From NCBI GenBank assembly GCA_022574775.1, contig JACZRI010000005.1, positions 1-52,471 of the forward strand: a DNA stretch of 52,471 nt, written 5' to 3'. The DNA is from Patescibacteria group bacterium (lineage in GTDB: Bacteria; Patescibacteriota; Minisyncoccia; Minisyncoccales; RBG-13-36-15). A program made the position numbers and the translations under genes. The notes below the pieces were generated by a model, which saw only the letters and a program-made list of their open reading frames with translations, made no database searches and was not told the origin of the DNA. Positions 10,805 to 18,902 of the stretch are shown piece by piece. Within the stretch, counting starts at the first letter, position 1, and each line of letters begins with the position of its first letter.

Positions 10805-10840
10805 GAGTGCAGAATTCTGGTTCGAATCCTGCGCTCTTAA
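10803..10840. repeat. T-arm-like hairpin repeat copy
   Basis: AGGAGTGCAG...CTGCGCTCTT stem; GGTTCGAATCCTGCGCTCTTAA is the exact reverse complement of 46021-46042. Confidence 0.7.
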
Positions 10841-10978
10841 TCTCATCCGCCTATCAGCGGACTGACACTGAAAAATCAACAGTACTCTGAAATCATTTTA
10901 GCATCTGAACGTCTAAACATTTTAGCAGATATAATCTTCTTAATTTTTGTTTAAATGTTAGAATATTAATACGTTTAT

Positions 10979-11710
10979 ATGGGTATTCTTTATATCACAG
11001 CTACCCCTATAGGTAATCTTAAAGATATCAGCCTCCGAGCTCTAGAAATATTAAAGGGGGTTGATTTAATTTTATGTGAGGATACGAGGATGACAAAGAG
11101 ATTATTAGAAAGATATAATATAAAAACGCCGACTCTAAGCTACCATCAGCATTCCAAACTAAATAAAGTAAAGTATATTATAAGTATTTTAAAAAAGGGC
11201 AAGAGTTTAGCTCTAGTTTCAGATTCAGGAACACCAGGGATATCTGACCCGGGAGAAAAATTAATCAGTGAGGCAACGAAACAATTGAGCGCTGTAAAAA
11301 TTATTCCAATTCCAGGACCCTCAGCCGTAGCCACAGCGGCTTCAATCTCTGGTTTTCCTATGGATAAATTTTTATTTTTGGGTTTTCCTCCAACTAAACG
11401 AAAAAGAAAGAAATTCTTTGAAGAAGTTTTGAGATCAAAATATCCTGTAATTTTTTACGAATCTCCCCATCGTATTATTAAAACTCTTAAAGAGCTTGAC
11501 TTAGAAGCCAAAATCTACTTATCTGCTAGTCGCCTTCTTCACTCCAGGCGATGGCAGGCGGGTAACCTAGTACCTAAAATAGTCGTTTGCAGAGAGTTAA
11601 CCAAGAAATTTGAAACAATTTATCGTGGAGAGATAGAAGCAGTGATAGAAAAAATTGAAAAAGATAAAATAAAAGGAGAATTTGTTGTGATTGTAGAAGG
11701 AAAAACGTAA
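10979..11710 (+). CDS. rsmI: 16S rRNA (cytidine-2'-O)-methyltransferase RsmI
   Basis: MGILYITATPIGNLKDISLRALEILKGVDLILCEDTRMTKRLL; VSDSGTPGISDPG. Confidence 0.95.
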   Translation: MGILYITATPIGNLKDISLRALEILKGVDLILCEDTRMTKRLLERYNIKTPTLSYHQHSKLNKVKYIISILKKGKSLALVSDSGTPGISDPGEKLISEATKQLSAVKIIPIPGPSAVATAASISGFPMDKFLFLGFPPTKRKRKKFFEEVLRSKYPVIFYESPHRIIKTLKELDLEAKIYLSASRLLHSRRWQAGNLVPKIVVCRELTKKFETIYRGEIEAVIEKIEKDKIKGEFVVIVEGKT

Positions 11711-11741
11711 GGTTTAATTAAAGCTACAATTGTGTTAAAAC

Positions 11742-11765
11742 AAAAGGGAGGCTTATGCCTCCTTG
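11742..11765 (-). terminator. Terminator of the minus-strand acyl carrier protein remnant
   Basis: Minus strand reads GGAGGC-ataa-GCCTCC-CTTTTG immediately after the ACP stop. Confidence 0.55.
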
Positions 11766-12006
11766 TTATAGTAGAGCTGCGATTTTGTCCATTGTATCCC
11801 CAACCGTACTGATTTTTTTTAAATCTGTTTCTGATATTGTTATCATTAGTTCGTTTTCTATAGTCATTAGCATGCCAACAATTTCAAATGAATCTAAACG
11901 CAAATCTTCAATAAGTCTTGTTTCTAATTCTATTTTTTCTTCTAAATCTTTCCGATTCAGAGCTAATTATCTCTTTGAGGATGGTGAGAATTTTTTAGGG
12001 TTCCAT
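11766..12006 (-). pseudogene. acpP: Acyl carrier protein remnant (premature stop plus frameshift)
   Basis: Minus strand: AAGGAGG SD, ATG GAA CCC TAA AAA ATT CTC ACC ATC CTC AAA GAG ATA ATT... (MEP*KILTILKEIISSESER), then in another frame KDLEEKIELETRLIEDLRLDSFEIVGMLMTIENELMITISETDLKKISTVGDTMDKIAALL*. Confidence 0.75.
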
Positions 12007-12057
12007 CACGCCTCCTTATTTTTGAGTACTTTTTGAACTTAGAAATTTTCATAACTT

Positions 12058-13572
12058 ATGTTAAGCAAAAATAAAAAGTTTTATATTACAACAAGTATAG
12101 TTTATACGAATGCTTCTCCCCATATAGGTTTTGCATTAGAATCTATCCAGGCTGATGTGATTGCTCGATATCAACAGATTTCAGGTAAAGAGGTTTTCTT
12201 TTTAACTGGGACGGATGAACATGGCGCAAAAGTAGCCAAAGCAGCAGAGGAAGAAAAGAAAGAATCAAAGGAATTTGCTGATAAAATTTCACGAAAGGTT
12301 AGAAGTTTTAAGAAAATTTTAAATCTTTCTAATGATGATTTCATTCGTACCACTGATCAAAAAAGGCACTGGCCAACGGTAAAAAAAGTTTGGTTAAAAT
12401 TAAAAGAGAATGGCGATATATACAAAAAGCAATACAAAGGGCTTTACTGCCCTGGCTGCGAAACCTTTATTACAAAAAAAGACCTGAAGGATAAAAAATG
12501 TATTATTCATAAAAAGAAACCTGAAATAATTGAAGAAGAGAATTATTTCTTTAGGCTGTCAAAATACTCGAAAAAAATCGAGAAAATTATTGCAGAAGAT
12601 AAAATTCACATAATCCCTAAGACCCGTAAAAAAGAAATTCTAAACTTTGTTCAACATGGGTTGGAAGATATCAGTTTTTCCCGTCCCAGAAAAGATTTAA
12701 AATGGGGGATTCCTGTACCTGATGATAAATCTCATACCATTTATGTATGGAGCGACGCGCTTGTAAACTATATCTCAGCTCTTAGTTATTCGAAAAATAG
12801 CAAAAAATTTCAAAAATTTTGGCCAGCTGACGTACATTGTATTGGTAAGGATATATTAAAATTTCATGGAGCAATTTGGCCGGGAATGCTTTTATCTCTT
12901 GGGTTGCCATTGCCAAAGACAATATTTGTCCATGGGTTTATTACTGTTGATGGCCAGAAAATGTCCAAATCTTTAGGTAATATTATCAATCCTTTTGAGC
13001 TAGTTAGAAAATACGGAACTGATTCGGTAAGGTATTTTCTTTTAAGGGAAATTCCTTCAACCGAGGACGGAGATTTCACATACCGGAAATTTGAGCAAAG
13101 ATATAATGCTGATTTAGCGAGTGGATTGGGGAATTTGGTAGCTCGGATTTTAACATTGGCCGAAAGATTAGCCATAAAACAATACCTGCCCGCCAGCGGA
13201 TTGAGTCGCAGGCGATGGCAGGCGGATAATCATAAAGCAATAGAACCAGAGATTGACAAAGTTTGGAGAGATTATAAAAAAGCCTTAGATGAATTTAAAT
13301 TTAACAAGGCATTGGCTGCAATTTGGAAATTAATTAGCTTTTGCGACAAATATATTGAGAAAGAAAAACTCTGGAAACAAACGAAAAATCAACAATCAAA
13401 AATTAATAATTTACTATTTGCTTTAGCTCACATCGCTCATTTACTAAAACCATTTTTACCGGAGACCTCGGAGAAAATATTAAAACAATTAGGAATAAAA
13501 TTAATTGAAAAGAAACCTTGGAAATTTAAAATTAAAAAAAGAAAATCCCTTTTCCCCAGATTTAACTCTTAA
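12058..13572 (+). CDS. metG: Methionyl-tRNA synthetase
   Basis: YTNASPHIGFALESIQADVIARY; TGTDEHG; DGQKMSKSLGNII. Confidence 0.95.
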   Translation: MLSKNKKFYITTSIVYTNASPHIGFALESIQADVIARYQQISGKEVFFLTGTDEHGAKVAKAAEEEKKESKEFADKISRKVRSFKKILNLSNDDFIRTTDQKRHWPTVKKVWLKLKENGDIYKKQYKGLYCPGCETFITKKDLKDKKCIIHKKKPEIIEEENYFFRLSKYSKKIEKIIAEDKIHIIPKTRKKEILNFVQHGLEDISFSRPRKDLKWGIPVPDDKSHTIYVWSDALVNYISALSYSKNSKKFQKFWPADVHCIGKDILKFHGAIWPGMLLSLGLPLPKTIFVHGFITVDGQKMSKSLGNIINPFELVRKYGTDSVRYFLLREIPSTEDGDFTYRKFEQRYNADLASGLGNLVARILTLAERLAIKQYLPASGLSRRRWQADNHKAIEPEIDKVWRDYKKALDEFKFNKALAAIWKLISFCDKYIEKEKLWKQTKNQQSKINNLLFALAHIAHLLKPFLPETSEKILKQLGIKLIEKKPWKFKIKKRKSLFPRFNS

Positions 13573-13595
13573 TTCCCCTCAAATTTTTTAAAAAT

Positions 13596-14447
13596 ATGTT
13601 AATTGATACTCATACCCACTTAAATTTTAATGCTTTCAAAGATGACACCAATGAAATTATAAAGAGAACTTTAGAAAATGATATATGGATGATAAATGTA
13701 GGGTCCCAATACACAACGAGTAAAAGAGCAGTTGAAATTGCTGAGAGATACGACAAAGGAGTCTTTGCGGCAATTGGCTTACATCCTATTCATTTGCAAG
13801 AGCGCAAGGTTGATGCTTCCGAAATTGATTCACAGGCAGTTTTTAAAACTCGCGCCGAAGAATTTGATTACGAAAGCTATAAAAAGTTAGCTCAAAATCC
13901 AAAAGTGGTCGCTATTGGAGAAATTGGTTTAGATTATTATTACAAGCCCAAGACAAAAAATAAATTAGAACAATTCAAACAAAAACAAAAAGAAACTTTT
14001 TTGAAACAATTCAATTTGGCGAAAGAGCTAAATCTGCCGGTCATTTTACACTGCAGAGTAGCCCACAACGATTTAATACACACACTAAATACTAAATACC
14101 AGCTACAAGATAGTGCGTTCAGTGGTGTTATTCATTGTTTTACCGGAAATTTAGAACAAACTCAAAAATTTTTAGAATTAGGATTTTACATTGGACTTAA
14201 CGGGCTGATTCTTAAAAATGTACCTGCTTTACCTGACCCGGTTGAAATTATTAACCAGATACCTTTAGAGCGAATTTTACTCGAGACAGATTCTCCTTAT
14301 CTTACTCCACCCCAAGCAAAAGAAGAAAGGAATCAGCCTGTTAACGTTCGGTATGTGGCAGAGCGAATTGCTCAAATAAAAAAAGTGAGTTATGAAAAAG
14401 TGGCTAGAATCACTACTCAAAACGCAAAAGAATTATTTAAAATTTAA
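13596..14447 (+). CDS. tatD: TatD family metal-dependent DNase
   Basis: DTHTHLNF; AIGEIGLDYYY; HCFTGN; LETDSPYLTP. Confidence 0.93.
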   Translation: MLIDTHTHLNFNAFKDDTNEIIKRTLENDIWMINVGSQYTTSKRAVEIAERYDKGVFAAIGLHPIHLQERKVDASEIDSQAVFKTRAEEFDYESYKKLAQNPKVVAIGEIGLDYYYKPKTKNKLEQFKQKQKETFLKQFNLAKELNLPVILHCRVAHNDLIHTLNTKYQLQDSAFSGVIHCFTGNLEQTQKFLELGFYIGLNGLILKNVPALPDPVEIINQIPLERILLETDSPYLTPPQAKEERNQPVNVRYVAERIAQIKKVSYEKVARITTQNAKELFKI

Positions 14448-14452
14448 AATTC

Positions 14453-15016
14453 TTATTGTTTGAAAATAGCTACTGTCGCAGTTATTTTCAGACGCTCTAG
14501 TTTTTTAAAATCTTTTTTCATAAGCTCTTTAATATAAGGAAATCTTAGGGCGGCAGCAGGATGAAAAGTGGAAAAATAAATTACTTTATCTTTTTTTAAA
14601 GTCTTTCCATGAACGTCAGAAATTTTTACTTTTCCAATTAAAGTCTTGTGTGCAACGCCACCCAGAAGAACAATTAATGTTGGTCTTATGGCCCCAATTT
14701 GTTTTAGGAGATGGATTTTTCCATGATCTATTTCTTTATCTGTCGGTGTTCTCATTCCAGGGTAGTATTTGACGGGAGAGGTGATAAAAACATCATTTCT
14801 ACCTAATTTTATTGAGTTTAGAAGTTGAGTGAGTAATTTTCCTGATCTTCCAATGAATGGTTTTCCTGTTTCTGCTTCTTTCTTTCCAGGCGCTTCTCCC
14901 ACAAAAAGAATTTTTGCTTTTGGATTTCCTTCTCCAGGCACAGCTCTGCCTGACGTTCTCTTTTTACACTCTTTGCAATTTCTAATTTCTCTAGCTATTT
15001 TTTCTAGTTTTGTCAT
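14453..15016 (-). CDS. Uracil-DNA glycosylase, type 4/5 family
   Basis: GRAVPGEGNPKAKILFVGEAPGKKEAETGKPFIGRSGKLL; FHPAAAL. Confidence 0.9.
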   Translation of the reverse strand: MTKLEKIAREIRNCKECKKRTSGRAVPGEGNPKAKILFVGEAPGKKEAETGKPFIGRSGKLLTQLLNSIKLGRNDVFITSPVKYYPGMRTPTDKEIDHGKIHLLKQIGAIRPTLIVLLGGVAHKTLIGKVKISDVHGKTLKKDKVIYFSTFHPAAALRFPYIKELMKKDFKKLERLKITATVAIFKQ

Positions 15017-15832
15017 TTAAATAAGATAACACTTTTTTGATTTTTTAATAAGTTTGTCTTTTAGGAGAGAAGAAAGGATTTCTTTTGGAGAGTAAGATTT
15101 TTTTATTCTTTTAACTTCTTTTTCAAGAAAAGATTCAAGAGTCTTGTGAAATACTTTTTCCTCAGAGAGGAGAAATCTCACAGCTTTTGTCCGAAAATAT
15201 CGAAAAGATCCTTCAAAAGGACTCTGCCGATAATAATGACTGCTTTTTGTATTTATTCTTTTGTTTTTGAGAGCGGTGGCTCCATAATCAAAAAGAGCGT
15301 AGTGCCAGGCCTTGGGATTTCTTTTCCATACAGCTTTTTGAGCAATTTTAAGGATTTCTTTATCTGAAACCTTTTTCTTTTTAGGAAAGAAAAAATGCAG
15401 ATACACTCTGCGAATATTCGTATCCAAGAAAGCATCTTTACTTTGAAAGGCAAAGCAAGCAACAGCTCTCGCAGTATAAGGGCCGATGCCAGGAAAAGTT
15501 TCAAGTAAACGAGAGTCCTTTGGAAATTTTCCTTTATATTCTTTCAGAATTTTCTTTGCAGTTTCCTTTAAAAAAAGAGCCCTCCTCCAGTATCCCAAAC
15601 CTTTCCATATTTTGAGAAGTTTTTTATTTGAAGCTTGAGACAGGGTTTTCAGAGTAGGAAACTCGCTGAGGAATTGCTTATATTTAGGAAGAACTCGAGA
15701 AATTTGGGTCTGCTGGAGCATTACTTCTGAAACAAGAATTTTATAAGGATCTGAAGTTTTTCTCCACAGTAATTCTCTTTTATGCTGCCGATACCATTTT
15801 AGGATTTTGCTTCGGAATTTAGGAATGGTCAT
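15017..15832 (-). CDS. mutY: A/G-specific adenine glycosylase, lacking the Fe-S cysteine cluster
   Basis: LLWRKTSDPYKILVSEVMLQQTQ; LLETFPGIGPYTARAVACFAF; LDTNIRR; no CX6CX2CX5C motif at the C-terminus. Confidence 0.85.
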   Translation of the reverse strand: MTIPKFRSKILKWYRQHKRELLWRKTSDPYKILVSEVMLQQTQISRVLPKYKQFLSEFPTLKTLSQASNKKLLKIWKGLGYWRRALFLKETAKKILKEYKGKFPKDSRLLETFPGIGPYTARAVACFAFQSKDAFLDTNIRRVYLHFFFPKKKKVSDKEILKIAQKAVWKRNPKAWHYALFDYGATALKNKRINTKSSHYYRQSPFEGSFRYFRTKAVRFLLSEEKVFHKTLESFLEKEVKRIKKSYSPKEILSSLLKDKLIKKSKKCYLI

Positions 15833-15895
15833 ATATTCTATTATACTTTTTTTTTAAATAGACAAAAGCAGTTTCCTAAGATAAAATTAAAAAGT

Positions 15896-18427
15896 ATGGC
15901 CTACAACTCCCCTCGTAAAGTAGCCTCTGCGGCGACCACGAGGCAACTAAAAAAATATAATCCACAAAGGATAGAAAGGAAATGGCAGAGAGTTTGGGAG
16001 AGAGGAGATTTTTACCGCGCCAAAGATTTATCTAAAAAGCCAAAAAGCTATATTTTGGTTGAATTTCCCTATCCATCGGGTGACGGGTTGCATGTTGGAC
16101 ATTGCCGAAGCTATGTTGCCTTAGATATTGTTGCAAGGAAAAGAAGGATGGAGGGATTGAATGTTTTATTTCCGATGGGCTGGGATGCTTTCGGACTTCC
16201 AACGGAGAACTATGCGATTAAGACAGGAATTCATCCAAGAATTGTCACCAAGAAAAACACTGCTTTTTTCAAACGCCAAGAAAAAAGCTTAGGGCTTTCT
16301 TTTGATTGGAGCAGGGAAATCAACACTACCGACCCTGCTTATTATAAATGGACTCAATGGATATTTATTCAGCTTTTTAAAAAGAATTTAGCTTATAAGG
16401 CAAGGATTCCAATTAATTGGTGTCCTGACTGTAAGATTGGTTTGGCTAATGAAGAGGTGATTGATGGCCGATGTGAAAGATGCGGCAAGAGGGTTACAAA
16501 AAAAGAAAAAGAACAGTGGATGCTAAAAATCACAAAGTACGCAGAAAGATTAATTAAAGATTTAGAAAAAGTTGATTATCCAGAGAGGGTGAAAGCTTTA
16601 CAGAAAGATTGGATAGGGAAATCAGAAGGAACAACCATCAAATTTCAAATTTCAAATTTCAAATTTCAAATTGATGTATTTACTACAAGAGCCGATACTT
16701 TATTTGGCGCGACTTTTTTAGTGCTTGCTCCAGAGCATCCTGCAATCGAAAGTCTGAAGTCAAAAATAAGGAACTATAAGTTTGTGGAAAGATATATTAA
16801 AGAAGCGAGAAAGAAGACAGAAAAAGAGAGAATAATCGAGATAAGAAATAAAATAGGAGTAGAGATAAAAGGGATAAAAGCAGTTAATCCGGTGAATAAT
16901 CGGGAAATTCAAATTTTTATTGCAGATTATGTCTTGCTGCACTATGGAACCGGAGCCATTATGGCAGTTCCAGCCCATGACCAGAGAGACTTGAATTTTG
17001 CCAAACAATATAATCTTTCCATCATAGACGTTATTAAACCAATAGAATCTAGGAGTTATCCTTCGACAAGCTCAGGATCCCGAGCAGCGTCGAGGGATAA
17101 GTTAAAGTCTGATCAGGCATATGAAGGGGAGGGAGTATTAATCAATTCTGGCAGATTTAATGGAATGAAATCAGATGATGCTAAAAAAAGGATTGTTGAG
17201 TGGCTGGCAAGAGATGGAAAGGCAAAAAGAGCGGTCAGTTACAAATTAAGAGACTGGATTTTTTCTCGCCAGCGGTATTGGGGCGAGCCGATTCCAATGA
17301 TAAAATGTCAAAAATGCGGCTGGTTGTCAGCACCGGAAAAGGATTTACCAATTGAATTACCGCGAGTTAAAGAATATAAACCAACTGAAAAGGGAGAATC
17401 TCCCTTAGTAAAAGTTAAAAGTTGGGTTAACACCAAATGCCCAAAGTGTAATAGCCCAGCAGAAAGAGAAACTGATGTTATGCCAAACTGGGCTGGTTCT
17501 AATTGGTATTATCTTAGATACTGCGATCCTCGAAACAAAAAAAGCATATTCAGTCAAAAATTGCTTAAATATTGGATGCCGGTTGATTGGTATAACGGAG
17601 GAATGGAGCATGCCACATTACATTTATTATATTCCCGTTTTATCTATAAATTTCTATGGGATATTAAAGCAGTGCCAAGGTCTCTCGGGGTTGAACCCTA
17701 TAAAAAGAGAACCTCTCATGGAGTGATTCTTGGCGAGGGGGGAATCAAGATGTCTAAATCCAAGGGTAATGTTATAAGTCCAGAACAAGTTATAAAAGAG
17801 TATGGCGCAGATACCTTGAGAATCTATGAGATGTTTATAGGGCCATTTGAGCAAACAATTGCCTGGGATGCAAAAGGGATAAAAGGAGCGAGGAGATTTT
17901 TAGAGAGGGTTTGGAGATTAGCCGGTCAATTTTTTGTTACTCAAAACTCTCAAAGTTCCCCCGATCTAAAAAAATTATTCCACAAAACAATAAAAAAAGT
18001 TTCAGAAGATATTGAGTCTTTGAAATTTAATACTGCCGTAAGCTCATTGATGGAATTCTCTAATGCTTGGCAGGCAGATAGAAGAGGAGGATTAGGAAAA
18101 AAAGATTTTAAAGATTTCTTAAAAGTTTTATCACCTTTTGCCCCTCATTTAACACAAGAACTTTGGGGAAAGATAGGTTTTAAGAGCAGTATTCATAATG
18201 AAAAATGGCCAAAATATGACCCAACATTAATCAAAGAAGAAATCGCGACCTTTATTGTTCAGGTGCAAGGCAGAGTCCGAGGGAAGATTGAAGCTGAAAT
18301 AGAAATTCCTGAAGAAAAACTTAAAAAACTAGCCCTATCACAAGAAAAAATCAAAAAATGGATTATAGGAAAAAAGATTAAAAAAACAATATTCATTCCG
18401 GGAAAACTTATTAACTTTGTGCTTTAA
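15896..18427 (+). CDS. leuS: Leucyl-tRNA synthetase
   Basis: FPYPSGDGLHVGHCRSYVALD; VFTTRADTLFGATFLVLAPEHP; KMSKSKGNVISP. Confidence 0.95.
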   Translation: MAYNSPRKVASAATTRQLKKYNPQRIERKWQRVWERGDFYRAKDLSKKPKSYILVEFPYPSGDGLHVGHCRSYVALDIVARKRRMEGLNVLFPMGWDAFGLPTENYAIKTGIHPRIVTKKNTAFFKRQEKSLGLSFDWSREINTTDPAYYKWTQWIFIQLFKKNLAYKARIPINWCPDCKIGLANEEVIDGRCERCGKRVTKKEKEQWMLKITKYAERLIKDLEKVDYPERVKALQKDWIGKSEGTTIKFQISNFKFQIDVFTTRADTLFGATFLVLAPEHPAIESLKSKIRNYKFVERYIKEARKKTEKERIIEIRNKIGVEIKGIKAVNPVNNREIQIFIADYVLLHYGTGAIMAVPAHDQRDLNFAKQYNLSIIDVIKPIESRSYPSTSSGSRAASRDKLKSDQAYEGEGVLINSGRFNGMKSDDAKKRIVEWLARDGKAKRAVSYKLRDWIFSRQRYWGEPIPMIKCQKCGWLSAPEKDLPIELPRVKEYKPTEKGESPLVKVKSWVNTKCPKCNSPAERETDVMPNWAGSNWYYLRYCDPRNKKSIFSQKLLKYWMPVDWYNGGMEHATLHLLYSRFIYKFLWDIKAVPRSLGVEPYKKRTSHGVILGEGGIKMSKSKGNVISPEQVIKEYGADTLRIYEMFIGPFEQTIAWDAKGIKGARRFLERVWRLAGQFFVTQNSQSSPDLKKLFHKTIKKVSEDIESLKFNTAVSSLMEFSNAWQADRRGGLGKKDFKDFLKVLSPFAPHLTQELWGKIGFKSSIHNEKWPKYDPTLIKEEIATFIVQVQGRVRGKIEAEIEIPEEKLKKLALSQEKIKKWIIGKKIKKTIFIPGKLINFVL
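16638..16672 (+). repeat. 5 x TCAAATT tandem heptamer inside leuS
   Basis: tcaaatt repeated five times exactly. Confidence 0.9.
17056..17100. repeat. Palindromic element inserted in frame in leuS
   Basis: TTATCCTTCGAC...GTCGAGGGATAA 12-bp stem (one G:T) with inner GCTC/GAGC; encodes about SYPSTSSGSRAASRDKL. Confidence 0.8.
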
Positions 18428-18460
18428 TCACAGATTAGATATTCAATATAAAAACAAAGA

Positions 18461-18490
18461 GGAGGTTCCATTTATGGAACCCCTTTTTGG
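18461..18490 (+). terminator. Rho-independent terminator downstream of leuS
   Basis: GGTTCCA-ttta-TGGAACC followed by CCTTTTT. Confidence 0.75.
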
Positions 18491-18555
18491 CTTCCATAGG
18501 AGCGTAAATCAGTTACGGGGTTGAAAAATTTCTTGAAAAAGCTATTCTCTAAAAT

Positions 18556-18775
18556 AGTTCTCATGGCCAAGAGGGAAGACCGTAGAACCAGGTAGGTGAT
18601 CTTAGCGGGCGCCTATACAGGGGAGGAGTTTCCCCTTGCTGCGGCAGGAAGAAAGCTCCTGGTGTAGCACATCCGTTTTTTCCCTCTGGCCTCCAATTTT
18701 AAGGGCGTTTGACATCATTCAGCTCTTTTTGCCCTCATTCGTTAAAGCTAAAGAGGGCTTTTCTTTTTTAAAAAA
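18556..18775 (+). ncRNA. Structured small RNA of unassigned family, upstream of glmS
   Basis: No ORF; closing helix GGCCAAGAGGGAA/TTCCCTCTGGCC (18565-18577 / 18680-18691), inner helix ACCAGG/CCTGGT (18587-18592 / 18658-18663), several internal hairpins, then terminator GCCCTC...GAGGGCTTTTCTTTTTT. Confidence 0.6.
18731..18771 (+). terminator. Rho-independent terminator of the 18.6-kb RNA
   Basis: GCCCTC (18731-18736) / GAGGGC (18753-18758) then T-rich tract. Confidence 0.7.
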
Positions 18776-18902
18776 ACGATGTAGAATAGGGAAGCATGAA
18801 TAGGATTTAATTTTTTAGCTTGTAGCTTATTAGGAAATGATAAGAATACGAAATACTAAAAAACTAAGAAACTAACAAGCTATTTACTAAAAAGCTAACT
18901 TT

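Noticed and set aside
11755-12036. + strand 93-aa ORF (MPPCYSRAAILSIVSPTVL...)
   Set aside because: Antisense to the ACP-like remnant, which has recognisable homology, an SD and a terminator on the minus strand.
18556-18775. glmS ribozyme upstream of glmS
   Set aside because: Position is suggestive, but I could not find the ribozyme core pattern, and a terminator separates the element from glmS.
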